This document shows, one piece after another, positions 52,598 to 61,143 of a DNA stretch of 64,000 bases (the first letter of the stretch is position 1; each line of letters opens with the position of its first letter). Location of the stretch: NCBI RefSeq assembly GCF_015694345.1, contig NZ_JADQDC010000001.1, positions 519,424 to 583,423 of the forward strand, given 5' to 3'. Both the position numbers and the translations under genes were made by a program. Origin of the DNA: Novosphingobium jiangmenense. GTDB lineage: Bacteria; Pseudomonadota; Alphaproteobacteria; Sphingomonadales; Sphingomonadaceae. Below the pieces are notes generated by a model. It saw only the letters and a list, made by a program, of their open reading frames with translations, was not told the origin of the DNA and ran no database searches.

Positions 52598-54583
52598 TCA
52601 GTCGTCGTCCTCGCCCTTGTCGGCCTCCTTCACCTCCTTGGCCGTCGGCAGCCCGCAGCCGGTGCCGCGCCGCGCGTCGGCCGAAGCCTTGTTGATCTGG
52701 CGCAGCAGGCTGTCCTGATCGGCCGGAGCCAGCAGCGCGAACTGGTCCTGCTGCTCCCCGTTCATGAACGCGAATTCGCAGGCATTGCTCAGCGTCGGGT
52801 TGTCGCTTTCATAGCAGCGTAGCAGCGCCTCGGTGCCGCCCTTCGCGTCCTTGGTCTGAAAGGCGATTGCCACCATCGCCGGGAGAAACGGCTCGTCATC
52901 GCCAAAGCGGTTGCGAGCGAGGTCGATCACCTTCTTCGCCTTGGCATAGTTGCGCGCGCGCAGCAGCATGTCGACATGCTCGCCGAAGCCCGCGATGCTC
53001 TGCTGCATGTAGGGATCGGGCGGCACCGGCGGCGCGGCCACGGCCGGGGCGGCCTTGCGCCCCTTGCGCGCGGGCGCGGCTGCCGGTGCCGCGGCCATGC
53101 CGGCGCTGTTGGCAATGTCGTACATCCGGTCGGCCTCGGCGATCCTGCCGGTCTGGCGGTAGAGGAAGCCGACCGTGTTGGCGACGAGCGGCGTCCCCTT
53201 GAAGCGCCGCGCCAGTGCCGGCTGCATCGCAGCCAGCCCCTCCTGCGCCGCCGCCAGCACCTTGGCATTGCACGCCGCGTCCTTGGCATCGCAGGCGCCG
53301 CCGGGAATCTTGAGATGCGCCGTGTCCACCGCGATCACCGTGGCGCGCGCATCGGCATATTCCGCCGTGGCGCGGATGCGCTCGATCTGGGTCGTGCGCA
53401 CCGCCAGCGGCTCCTTGTCGGCGTAGACCGCGTTGACATACTTGCCCAGTCCGGCCAGCCGCTTCTTCGCCGGACGGTGTCCCGCCGACATCATCTTGTC
53501 GAGCTTCTTGAGCGCGATGTTCTGCGCGTTCTTCAGCAGCCCGTCGGCCAGCTTGGAAAAGATGTTGCCGGTGCCCTGCCCGGTCGAAAGATCGACCAGC
53601 GCCTGTCCCCCGGCCACTTTCATGTAGTTGCTGAACTCGCCGCCGAACTGCTGCAGCAGGTCCCCGTCGCGCTTCTCGTCAGCCTGGATCCGTTCCAGCG
53701 CGGTCTTGAAGCCATCGTCGGCCGAAAATGCCGCGCGATAGGCAAGGTCCACCGCCGCCGCGTCGGCCTGGTCCTCCTGCTTGCGCGCCAGGCCCTGGTT
53801 CATGTAGCCGAGGATCGAGTTCATCTTGCGCTTGTTCGACCAGACCTGGGTCGACATCGCCAGCAGGCCCTGGTCGCCCCGCCGCAGCGCCTTGACCTGG
53901 TCCCCCTGCTTCTCGAAGCGCAGGTCCGCCAGCACCAGCCCGAGGTCGGCACAGGCGGTCACCTTGTCCACCCCGTTCTTCAGCCGGCGCTGCTTCGCCT
54001 CGCGCGAGAAGTGGGCCAGCGCGATGTGGCTGAATTCGTGCGCCAGCACCCAGGCCAGCTCGTCATCGCTCTGCACCCCCATCAGCAGGCCCATCGGCAC
54101 CACGATCACGTTGTCGGGAAAGGCCGAGGCCGAATAGGCAGTCGTGCCGACGATGCGCACCGAGACCGGCGGCGGCGCGCGGTGCGGCCACTGGCTGCGG
54201 ATCTGCTCGATCATCTGCATCAGCAGCTTCTCGGTCTCGGGCATGGGCAGGCCGTTGCCCGAATTGGCGCCCTTGTTGAGCGCGGCGGCGGACAGCGCCT
54301 GCCCGTTGGCGGCGGGCTCGACCATCGCCGCATCGGCCTTGGCCAGCGCATCGGGCGTCACTTCGCCGGTCAGATAGGGCTTGCCGTCCTTGCCCTTGAC
54401 CGAAAACCCGCAACTGATGCCGGGAATGCACTGCGCGCCGACCGGCTGCACCGGCGCGACCAGCGCCACTGCCAGCGCACCGATCCCGATGCCGAAGCGG
54501 ACCGCCGCCCTCTTGCCGACAACGCTCTTGCCGACAAGCCTCTTGCGGGCAACCGCCCGCACTGCCCCCGCACCGCCGCTCAT
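52598..54583 (-). CDS. M48-type zinc metalloprotease with long C-terminal part
   Basis: A 661-residue protein. A membrane segment (FGIGIGALAVALVAPVQPVG) near residues 30-50 precedes the protease domain. The zinc motif is HEFSH at 182-186 with the downstream Glu probably in QEDQADAAAVDLAYR. The C-terminal half is helical, TPR-like and rich in Cys pairs. Usual BepA-type members are about 480 residues. ATG at 54583 overlaps the upstream stop by 4 bp (the frame could extend further upstream but into the neighbour). Likely periplasmic quality control or processing of a surface protein. Confidence 0.88.
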   Translation of the reverse strand: MSGGAGAVRAVARKRLVGKSVVGKRAAVRFGIGIGALAVALVAPVQPVGAQCIPGISCGFSVKGKDGKPYLTGEVTPDALAKADAAMVEPAANGQALSAAALNKGANSGNGLPMPETEKLLMQMIEQIRSQWPHRAPPPVSVRIVGTTAYSASAFPDNVIVVPMGLLMGVQSDDELAWVLAHEFSHIALAHFSREAKQRRLKNGVDKVTACADLGLVLADLRFEKQGDQVKALRRGDQGLLAMSTQVWSNKRKMNSILGYMNQGLARKQEDQADAAAVDLAYRAAFSADDGFKTALERIQADEKRDGDLLQQFGGEFSNYMKVAGGQALVDLSTGQGTGNIFSKLADGLLKNAQNIALKKLDKMMSAGHRPAKKRLAGLGKYVNAVYADKEPLAVRTTQIERIRATAEYADARATVIAVDTAHLKIPGGACDAKDAACNAKVLAAAQEGLAAMQPALARRFKGTPLVANTVGFLYRQTGRIAEADRMYDIANSAGMAAAPAAAPARKGRKAAPAVAAPPVPPDPYMQQSIAGFGEHVDMLLRARNYAKAKKVIDLARNRFGDDEPFLPAMVAIAFQTKDAKGGTEALLRCYESDNPTLSNACEFAFMNGEQQDQFALLAPADQDSLLRQINKASADARRGTGCGLPTAKEVKEADKGEDDD

Positions 54584-55056
54584 TGCGGCACGCACGGGAT
54601 CTTGCCGCCGCCCAGGCCTGCAGAGATGCCGCCGGTCGAAATCGCCGGCCTCCCGGCATCCTTGGCCGTCGCCGGATTGTTCACCGCCACGCAGACCGGG
54701 CCTTGCAGGCCGCTGACCGTAACCTCGGCCTGCCGCAGGAAGATGCGCTTGCCGTCCCTGGTCACGCCGAGATAGCCCCCCGCGATCGCCGCTTCCACTT
54801 TCAGGCCCTCCTTGGGCAGCTTCCACTTGTCGATCTTGCCCTGGAACCTGGCGTGCTCGTCATAGACGCTCAACTTGTCGCGGTTGAGCTCGGTCACCCG
54901 CACATCGCCGCTCACCGACGGCGCCTTGGCGGCAGGCGGACTTTCCGCGGCAACCGCGATTCCCGGCAGCGGCGTGAGCGCCATTGTCGCCGCGCCGATC
55001 AGGGCCAGCGCGGCCCCGTTCGCCTGAACCTTCATCGCCTTGCGTGCAATCGTCAT
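54580..55056 (-). CDS. Small secreted protein of unknown function
   Basis: A 158-residue protein with a signal-like N-terminus (ALALIGAATMALTPLPGIAVAAES). The rest has strand-rich segments (VSGDVRVTELNRDKLSVYDE, then VEAAIAGGYLGVTRDGKRIF) and a C-terminal GGGKIPCVPQ. It resembles no family I can name, though FecR- or SH3-like beta folds are possible. ATG at 55056 follows GGAGGAG. It overlaps the gene on each side by 4 bp, so three proteins are made in step. Confidence 0.75.
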   Translation of the reverse strand: MTIARKAMKVQANGAALALIGAATMALTPLPGIAVAAESPPAAKAPSVSGDVRVTELNRDKLSVYDEHARFQGKIDKWKLPKEGLKVEAAIAGGYLGVTRDGKRIFLRQAEVTVSGLQGPVCVAVNNPATAKDAGRPAISTGGISAGLGGGKIPCVPQ

Positions 55057-56825
55057 CGCTCCGCTCCTCCTTCTGCCACGGATGTCCGGTTGAATGCTCT
55101 GGCCAGCGCCCCGCGCAGGTCGCCGACGACCGCCTCGCGCAGCGGCTCCAGCCCGGCCCAGATGATCCGGCCCACGCCCAGCAGGCCGATCATCAGCACG
55201 CCGACAAGGTTGAAATGCGCCGGGACGATCCAGCCCGAGGCCGCGCCCGGCCAGTGCAGGCCGCTGATCCACGCGAAGACCTGCACCACCGCCCCGATCG
55301 CCACGATGCAGCCCAGCACCAGCCCTGCCCGGCGCAACATGCCGCGCAGCCGCGTCGTCGCCGTGCCCTGCGCCATCAGCTTGGCCGCGATCTCGATCAC
55401 CAGTGCCACGAAGAACAGCACCGGCACGTTGAACAGGTCCGCCCACGACAGCCGCGCCGAAGACACCACCTGCTCGGCCGGGCGGGCATAGCCGGCACCC
55501 CGCTCGATCAGGTTGTCGGTGGCCATGGCATGGAGATAGACCCCGGGAATGCCGCCGAAGACCGGCGCCTCGTGAATGTCGGAGAGATCGCTGAACTGCG
55601 CGCCGATGATCACCAGCCTTCCGCCGAACAGCGCCTCGGCATCGTCCGGCGTGATCTGCATGTTGACGATGTCGTCGGGATAGGCGCGGGCATAGAGGCA
55701 CGGCGTCATTGCCTCGGTCGCCACCCCCGAAAGCGCCAGGCGGGCAATGTGCGCCACCGCCGCCCGCACCCTGCCATCGGCGGGCGCGCAAGGCTCGCGC
55801 GTGAACAGGCGGTCGGGCGATGACAGGCCGCTGTCCGGCCCCGGCCCGATCGCCCACTCGATCGCGATCGGATCGGCAAAGCGCTCGCTCCACCAGAAGC
55901 GGTGGAATTCGGGCGCCAGCTGCTGCAGGCCCTGGGCGCTGTCCGGATCGGTCCACGGCAGGTCGCGGCAGCGCGCCTGCGCCTCGGGCCCGAAGCCGCA
56001 CCATGCGGTGTAGAGCAGCGCCGCCGGGTAGAGGCCGAAGCGGCGCGTGCGGCCAAGATCGCCCTGTGGCCCGTGGATCGTGGGATAGCGCCCCGACAGC
56101 ACGTCGACCGGTGTCGTCAGCGCCACTTGTCCCAGCGCATCGAGCGCCGCCGAATTCGCCCCGTCGATCGCCGCTTCGCCCTGGCGCAGGCGGGAATCGC
56201 CGAACAGCACCGGCACGCCGCCCGCGCGGCGGATGCAGGCCATGCGCGCCACCGCGTTGGCATCGCAGGCCGTGCGGCCCCGCCAGGCCGCGTAGCGCGT
56301 CACTTGCGCCACCTGGCGGACAAGGCAGCGGAACGGCGAGAGGTCAGGCCCCTGGCGCTGGTCGCACGCCGCGGCGACGGCCGGGTCGTCAAGCGCGGCG
56401 ACGATCGCCTCCCCGCTCGCGCCCGCAGCCGCCGCATCGGTCAGCTGCAGGTCGATGAACACCGCTGCCGGGGGCTGCTTCGGGATCTGCACCACATCGT
56501 CGATGAGCTGCGCGAGGTAGAACGCGCTGAGCGGGCGGGTCAGCCCCTGCCGCGCGATCGAGGCATTGTCGATGTAGAGCACGGTGATGGCATCGCGCCC
56601 CGAGGTCCGCGGCCTCCCGCCGGATTCGTCCCGGCTGGCGATGCGATCGGGATAATGGTGGGCATGAAGCTGCTGCCACAGTTCAAGACTGCGCTCCTCG
56701 CTCCACTTCGTGACTTCGAATGGACTGGCTATGGCAATGATTACAAACAGGAATGCAGTAACAAACGCCCGCCACAGCGGTCCGCTCATCCACGGAAACG
56801 GGCTTCGCCTTGCGTCCTGCTGCAC
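55053..56825 (-). CDS. CHASE2-domain membrane protein
   Basis: A 590-residue protein. One membrane segment near residue 20-35, an extracytoplasmic CHASE2 sensor domain (ITVLYIDNASIARQGLTRPL, then VFIDLQL, and a later FGGRLVIIGAQFSDLSDIH), then about three C-terminal membrane segments. No kinase, cyclase or other output domain follows, which is unusual since CHASE2 normally sits on signalling enzymes. It heads the operon with the secreted protein and the M48 protease, so it may relay to them. Confidence 0.85.
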   Translation of the reverse strand: MQQDARRSPFPWMSGPLWRAFVTAFLFVIIAIASPFEVTKWSEERSLELWQQLHAHHYPDRIASRDESGGRPRTSGRDAITVLYIDNASIARQGLTRPLSAFYLAQLIDDVVQIPKQPPAAVFIDLQLTDAAAAGASGEAIVAALDDPAVAAACDQRQGPDLSPFRCLVRQVAQVTRYAAWRGRTACDANAVARMACIRRAGGVPVLFGDSRLRQGEAAIDGANSAALDALGQVALTTPVDVLSGRYPTIHGPQGDLGRTRRFGLYPAALLYTAWCGFGPEAQARCRDLPWTDPDSAQGLQQLAPEFHRFWWSERFADPIAIEWAIGPGPDSGLSSPDRLFTREPCAPADGRVRAAVAHIARLALSGVATEAMTPCLYARAYPDDIVNMQITPDDAEALFGGRLVIIGAQFSDLSDIHEAPVFGGIPGVYLHAMATDNLIERGAGYARPAEQVVSSARLSWADLFNVPVLFFVALVIEIAAKLMAQGTATTRLRGMLRRAGLVLGCIVAIGAVVQVFAWISGLHWPGAASGWIVPAHFNLVGVLMIGLLGVGRIIWAGLEPLREAVVGDLRGALARAFNRTSVAEGGAER

Positions 56826-57082
56826 AAAACCGCCAATTCTGAATCGAATCGATCCCTAATGGACAATAACCATGACCCGAGCCCCGACCTATTGCTTTCT
56901 TGCTCCTTTTTCTGCGCGCAATTGGGACAAGGCTAGATGCGATGACTTGGTTCATCTTCATGACAATTAGGATCACGGTCGGTTCATTCATGGCGCTCTG
57001 GGGCTACAACACGGATCGACAGCCATTTCGCCAAGTTCAACCGCCGATTGCGCGATTGAAGGAAATCGGTTAACCACTCGCC

Positions 57083-57099
57083 CAAACAGCTTCAAACAG
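57083..57099. promoter_or_regulatory. Two direct CAAACAG repeats before parA
   Basis: CAAACAG occurs at 57083-57089 and 57093-57099, one helical turn apart, just before the AGGCGGG ribosome-binding site and ATG of parA. It may be an operator for ParA autoregulation. The 281-bp gap from 56826 holds nothing else I can name. Confidence 0.35.
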
Positions 57100-57106
57100 G
57101 CGGGTA

Positions 57107-58309
57107 ATGTCGGATCCGAATTCAATAGTCAGCCAGATCGGCGATCTTGCCTCAGCGGGCGAGAAGATGATCGAGCGCCTGCGCCGCAAGGCCTTCCTGC
57201 CAGACAGCCGCAAGGGACTCAACGTCCGCGTCGGCATTGCCGAGGCCGCGCAACTGCTCGGCTGCTCGACGAATCGCATCCGCATGGCCGAGGACGATGG
57301 CCGCCTGCCCCCTCCCCCCGCCGGAGACAACGGCCGCCGCCTCGGCTATTCGATGGAAGAGCTGATGCACATGCGCGAGGTGCTCGGCGCCTCCCCGGCC
57401 CGCGCGCCGATGGACGTGCCGGCGATCATCGCGGTGCAGAACTTCAAGGGCGGCGTCGGCAAGTCCACCGTCACCACCCACCTCGCCCACTATTTCGCGG
57501 TGCAGGGCTACCGGGTGCTGGTGGTGGACTGCGACAGCCAGGCGACGACGACGACGCTGTTCGGCTTCAACCCGCACTTCAACATCACCCGCGATGAAAC
57601 GCTTTATCCTTATCTTTCAATCGACCCGACCCAGACCGACCTGCTCTACGCGGTCAAGCGCACGCCATGGCCCAACGTCGATCTGATCCCCTCGAACCTC
57701 GAACTGTTCGACGTGGAATATGAACTTGCCGCAGCCGGGGCCGATGGCCAGTCGGTCCTCGCCGCACGCTTCCGCAAGCTCAAGGCCGGGCTGATGGACA
57801 TGGCGCGCGACTATGACGTGGTGATCCTCGACCCGCCGCCCGCGTTGGGCACGATTTCGCTCGCGGTGATGCAGGCGGCCAATGCCTTGCTGGTGCCGCT
57901 CGCCGCGACCACGCCCGACTTCTGCTCGACCGTGCAGTTCCTCTCGATGATGGACCAGGTCATCGCCCAGCTGATCGAGGCCGGGATCGCGGTGGACTAC
58001 AGCTTCGTCCGCCTGATCTGCTCCAAGTTCGATGGCGGCGATCCGTCCCACGAAATGGTCCGCACCATCATGGAGCAGACCTTCGGCCCTGCCCTGCTTC
58101 CCGTCCCCATCCTCGAAAGCGCCGAGATCAGCCACGCGGCCCTTCGCATGATGACAGTCTACGAACTCGAAAAGCCGATCGGCACCCCCCGCACCCACAA
58201 GCGCTGCCGCGCCAACCTCGACGAGGCGATGGGCCAGATCGAACAGCTGGTCCGCGCCGGCTGGGGCCGCGTCGCCCCGGCGCGGGAGGAGGACGTGATC
58301 CATGCGTGA
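57107..58309 (+). CDS. parA: ParA-type partition ATPase with N-terminal HTH
   Basis: A 400-residue type Ia ParA. Residues 40-95 form a MerR-like helix-turn-helix (LNVRVGIAEAAQLLGCSTNR) that would bind its own promoter. The deviant Walker A loop KGGVGKST is at 114-121 with a P-loop ATPase domain and DPPPALG (Walker B region) after it. It moves plasmid copies apart with ParB bound to parS. Followed 83 bp later by parB. Confidence 0.94.
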   Translation: MSDPNSIVSQIGDLASAGEKMIERLRRKAFLPDSRKGLNVRVGIAEAAQLLGCSTNRIRMAEDDGRLPPPPAGDNGRRLGYSMEELMHMREVLGASPARAPMDVPAIIAVQNFKGGVGKSTVTTHLAHYFAVQGYRVLVVDCDSQATTTTLFGFNPHFNITRDETLYPYLSIDPTQTDLLYAVKRTPWPNVDLIPSNLELFDVEYELAAAGADGQSVLAARFRKLKAGLMDMARDYDVVILDPPPALGTISLAVMQAANALLVPLAATTPDFCSTVQFLSMMDQVIAQLIEAGIAVDYSFVRLICSKFDGGDPSHEMVRTIMEQTFGPALLPVPILESAEISHAALRMMTVYELEKPIGTPRTHKRCRANLDEAMGQIEQLVRAGWGRVAPAREEDVIHA

Positions 58310-58392
58310 TCGTCTTGGCCCCGAGTTGGAAACAACTTTCCTACAAGCGCACGTTCACTTTATGTTCCGCGCCTTTCGCAACGAGGTGACTT

Positions 58393-59484
58393 ATGGCGCG
58401 TAAGCAGTCGGACTATCTCGCAAGCCTGCTGGCTGACGAGGAAATGCTTGAAACCAAATCGGAAGTTGCGGACATCGCCGCGTCCGAAGCGGTTGCCGAA
58501 TCGCCCGCAGCGCCCCCTGCCCCCGCCCGCAACGAACGGCTGCGCGGCACCACCCTGCTTGGCCGCGAAAGCGCGCTGGCCCGCGTGGCGAGCGGGGAAG
58601 TGCGGCAGGTCACGCAGCTTCTCCTCGATCCGGCGCGGGTGCGGGTGTGGAAGGGCAATGCCCGCTCCTACGAACACCTCTCGGTCGAGTCATGCCGCGA
58701 ACTGATCGATTCGATCATTGCCGAGGGCGGCCAGAAGGTCCCCGCCGTCGTCCGCCGCATCGAGGGCGACCCGGACCATGACTACGAAGTCATCGCCGGC
58801 ACCCGCCGCCACTGGTCGATCTCGTGGCTGCGCAAGCATTCCTACCCCGAGATGCAGTTCGTGGCGCAAGTCGCCCAATTGGACGACGAGGCCGCCTTCC
58901 GCCTCGCCGATCTCGAGAACCGCGCGCGCAAGGACGTCTCCGACCTCGAACGCGCGCGCAACTATGCTCAGGCGCTCTACGATCACTACGGCGCCCACCT
59001 CACCCGCATGGCCGACCGGCTCAACCTGTCGAAGGGCTGGCTGTCGAAGATGCTCAAGGTGGCCTCGCTGCCCGACGTCGTGGTGTCAGCCTTCGCCAGC
59101 CCGGCCGACGTGCAGATGAAGCCCGCCTACCCCCTCGCCCAGCTGCTCGACAATCGCGAGCTGGCCCCGGCGATCCTGCGCGAGGCCAAGACGCTCACCC
59201 GCCTGCAGGAGGAGCGCCGCAATGCTGGCGATGCCGCGATCCCGGCCAACGAGGTCGTCGCCCGCCTGATGGCAGCGAGTGCGGTCAAGACCGACGGACC
59301 GCCCCGCGAGATCGTGATCGAAGGTCGCGGCGGGCGGCCCGCCATCACCCTGCGCTCGATCAACCGCCAGGGCGTGACGCTGCGCTTCCACGCCGGTTCC
59401 GGCATGCACCTCGACGCCCTGCTCGAACTCGCCCGCGACGCGCTGACCGAGCTGGAAGACGAGGGCCGGAGCATCCTGCTCTGA
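58393..59484 (+). CDS. parB: ParB partition protein
   Basis: A 363-residue ParB/Spo0J-family protein. The CTPase/nuclease-like N-terminal domain has GTRRH (residues 136-140) and ENRARKDVSDLERARNYAQA. Then an HTH with LNLSKGWLSKMLKVA is seen and a C-terminal dimerisation region. It should bind the five parS-like sites downstream. The N-terminal 50 residues, including EDDEEMLETK-like acidic segments, may contact ParA. Confidence 0.94.
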   Translation: MARKQSDYLASLLADEEMLETKSEVADIAASEAVAESPAAPPAPARNERLRGTTLLGRESALARVASGEVRQVTQLLLDPARVRVWKGNARSYEHLSVESCRELIDSIIAEGGQKVPAVVRRIEGDPDHDYEVIAGTRRHWSISWLRKHSYPEMQFVAQVAQLDDEAAFRLADLENRARKDVSDLERARNYAQALYDHYGAHLTRMADRLNLSKGWLSKMLKVASLPDVVVSAFASPADVQMKPAYPLAQLLDNRELAPAILREAKTLTRLQEERRNAGDAAIPANEVVARLMAASAVKTDGPPREIVIEGRGGRPAITLRSINRQGVTLRFHAGSGMHLDALLELARDALTELEDEGRSILL

Positions 59485-59519
59485 TGGAACAAGGGGGGAG
59501 GACAGCGGCAACGAACGAG

Positions 59520-59537
59520 TGTTTCCCCGGGGAAACA
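59520..59537. promoter_or_regulatory. parS-like palindrome, copy 1
   Basis: TGTTTCCCCGGGGAAACA, a perfect 18-bp palindrome 36 bp after parB. Same outer arms TGTTTC/GAAACA as canonical bacterial parS but with a CCCGGG centre instead of ACGT. Confidence 0.85.
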
Positions 59538-59575
59538 TTTTTCGCGCGCGCCCATTCCTTCCCGATCCGGACCCG

Positions 59576-59592
59576 TGTTTCCCCGGGGAAAC
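59576..59592. promoter_or_regulatory. parS-like palindrome, copy 2
   Basis: TGTTTCCCCGGGGAAAC followed by G instead of A, so 17 of 18 positions match the other copies. 56 bp after copy 1. Confidence 0.8.
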
Positions 59593-59635
59593 GAAGCGCA
59601 GCGGAGTTCAGCGCAGCTAAACATTTTTTCCCGAG

Positions 59636-59749
59636 GGGCCTTCGACAGGCTCAGGCTGAGCGGAATCTGGGGTGGTGGCTGCGGGAACGAGGCAATCACT
59701 CGCGCACCTACCCCCCCTTCCCCGCTCATCCTGAGCTTGTCGAAGGATG
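59636..59749. repeat. REP-like pair (CTCATCCTGAGC family) between parS sites
   Basis: Inverted half-copies at 59636-59663 and 59722-59749, core CCTGAGCTTGTCGAAGGATG in the second. They are 58 bp apart and sit between parS copies 2 and 3. Same family as at 26490-26559 and inside repA. Confidence 0.75.
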
Positions 59750-59773
59750 CCCAGCGCGAGCTTCCGTTCACGG

Positions 59774-59791
59774 TGTTTCCCCGGGGAAACA
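59774..59791. promoter_or_regulatory. parS-like palindrome, copy 3
   Basis: Perfect TGTTTCCCCGGGGAAACA, upstream of repA. With copy 4 it forms a closer pair, 55 bp between starts. Confidence 0.85.
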
Positions 59792-59828
59792 TCTGAAGCA
59801 CGCACCGACAGATCTCACTCCCCAAGAA

Positions 59829-59846
59829 TGTTTCCCCGGGGAAACA
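59829..59846. promoter_or_regulatory. parS-like palindrome, copy 4
   Basis: Perfect TGTTTCCCCGGGGAAACA. An in-frame ATG (59828-59830) of the repA reading frame overlaps its first bases, and the predicted TTG start lies 38 bp downstream. Confidence 0.85.
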
Positions 59847-59866
59847 CCCGCGAAAGCCCCCTCCCC

Positions 59867-61129
59867 TTGACCCGCGCCAAAGCTTCCCGGGCCACGCCAT
59901 CCGGCGACCAGTTCGACCTGTTCCTGCCCTATGTGGCGGACATGCCGATGCGCGATCAGCGCGAGATGATGGAGCGGCCGTTCTTCAGTCTCGCCAAGTC
60001 GAAGCGCGTCAAGCCGATCGACTACACCTCCCCCGACGGCAAGCTGTGGGTCCACGTTTCGGCCAGCCCCGACTATGGCATGGCGACGATCTGGGATGCC
60101 GACATCCTGATCTACTGTGCCAGCGTGCTGGCCGACATGGCGCGGCGCGGGGTGAACGACGTGCCGCGCAAGCTGAACCTGATGCCCTACGACCTGCTCC
60201 GGGCCATCGGTCGGCCGACGACCGGGCGCGCCTATGAGCTGCTGGGCCAGGCGCTCGACCGCCTGGTGGCGACGACGATCAAGACCAATATCCGCGCGGA
60301 GAACCGGCGCGAGGCGACCTTCTCCTGGCTTGATGGCTGGACGCAGCTGGTCGATGAAAAGACCGAACGCTCGCGCGGCATGACGATCGAGCTGTCCAAC
60401 TGGTTCTGGGAAGGCGTGATGATGAAGGGCGGCGTGCTCTCGATCGACCGCGCCTATTTCGACATCACCGGCGGACGCGAACGCTGGCTCTACAAGGTGG
60501 CGCGCAAGCACGCCGGCGGGGCAGGGGAGGAGGGCTTTGCCATCTCCATGCCGACGCTGTTCGAGAAGTCCGGCGCGGAAGGCGAGTACCGCCGCTTCAA
60601 GTTCGAGATCCTCAAGCTTGCCGAAAAGGACGCGCTGCCGGGCTATGGCCTCAGCGTCGAGACCGCCAAGGGCGGCGAACCGATGCTGCGCATGCGCCGG
60701 ATCGACGGCAAGGACGGCGCGGGCGAAGTGGGGCAGGGGACTGGCGGGGGCAGTGCAGGCGTCCTTCGACAGGCTCAGGACGAGCGGATCGTTGAGGGTC
60801 TCGCTATCAAACCCGCTCAGCCTGAGCCTGTCGAAGGCCCCTCGCATAAAAGTGTTTCCCCGGGGAAACACGAAACCGTCGATGCCTCATCGCTGATCCG
60901 CAAGGCCGTGAAAGGGCTGAGCGACAATGCCTCGCGCGGGTTCATGGCCGACGAAACCATTGCCCATTTGCGCGAAACATGCCCCGGCTGGGACCTCCAT
61001 GCGCTGCACGCCGAGTTCGAGACTTGGGTCAATGCCGATGCCGCGCGGCTCCCGGCGAACTGGCAGAAGGCCTTCATCGGCTTCGTAAAGCGCCACCACG
61101 AGAAGCACGGCCACACCCTGCGCCGCTGA
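59867..61129 (+). CDS. repA: Plasmid replication initiator RepA (RPA-type)
   Basis: A 420-residue initiator from TTG 59867; ATGs at 59747 and 59828 are alternatives but lie in the REP/parS repeats. The core LPYVADMPMRDQREMMERPF and FSLAKSKRVKPIDY, followed by LMPYDLLRAIGRPTTGRAYE, matches RepA/RPA-type plasmid initiators with winged helices. Around codons 298-334 a REP pair (60761-60787, 60813-60839) and a parS site (60853-60870) are translated as a linker before a conserved C-terminal domain. It should bind the iterons at 61144-61437. Confidence 0.85.
   Translation: MTRAKASRATPSGDQFDLFLPYVADMPMRDQREMMERPFFSLAKSKRVKPIDYTSPDGKLWVHVSASPDYGMATIWDADILIYCASVLADMARRGVNDVPRKLNLMPYDLLRAIGRPTTGRAYELLGQALDRLVATTIKTNIRAENRREATFSWLDGWTQLVDEKTERSRGMTIELSNWFWEGVMMKGGVLSIDRAYFDITGGRERWLYKVARKHAGGAGEEGFAISMPTLFEKSGAEGEYRRFKFEILKLAEKDALPGYGLSVETAKGGEPMLRMRRIDGKDGAGEVGQGTGGGSAGVLRQAQDERIVEGLAIKPAQPEPVEGPSHKSVSPGKHETVDASSLIRKAVKGLSDNASRGFMADETIAHLRETCPGWDLHALHAEFETWVNADAARLPANWQKAFIGFVKRHHEKHGHTLRR
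60761..60839. repeat. REP-like pair inside repA
   Basis: Inverted half-copies at 60761-60787 and 60813-60839, core CCTTCGACAGGCTCAGGACG in the first. They are read in frame as LRQAQDER...PEPVEG, the typical translation of this repeat family. They precede the intragenic parS copy by 14 bp. Confidence 0.8.
60853..60870. promoter_or_regulatory. parS-like palindrome, copy 5, within repA
   Basis: Perfect TGTTTCCCCGGGGAAACA inside the repA reading frame, translated as VSPGKH. About 1 kb downstream of copy 4. Confidence 0.85.
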
Positions 61130-61143
61130 TCGGCTGCGCACGC

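Noticed and set aside
52976..54775. 599-residue open frame opposite the M48 protease gene
   Set aside because: Antisense shadow of a clear gene; composition is His/Arg/Leu-rich without motifs.
59520..59846. CRISPR-like array at the repeated palindromes
   Set aside because: Spacing is irregular, spacers contain REP sequences, the repeat is a perfect palindrome and no cas genes are present; parB next door explains them.
59127..59900. Minus-strand frame through the parS cluster with repeated FPGET/FPRGN motifs
   Set aside because: The repeats are only translations of the parS-like palindromes, not a repeat protein.
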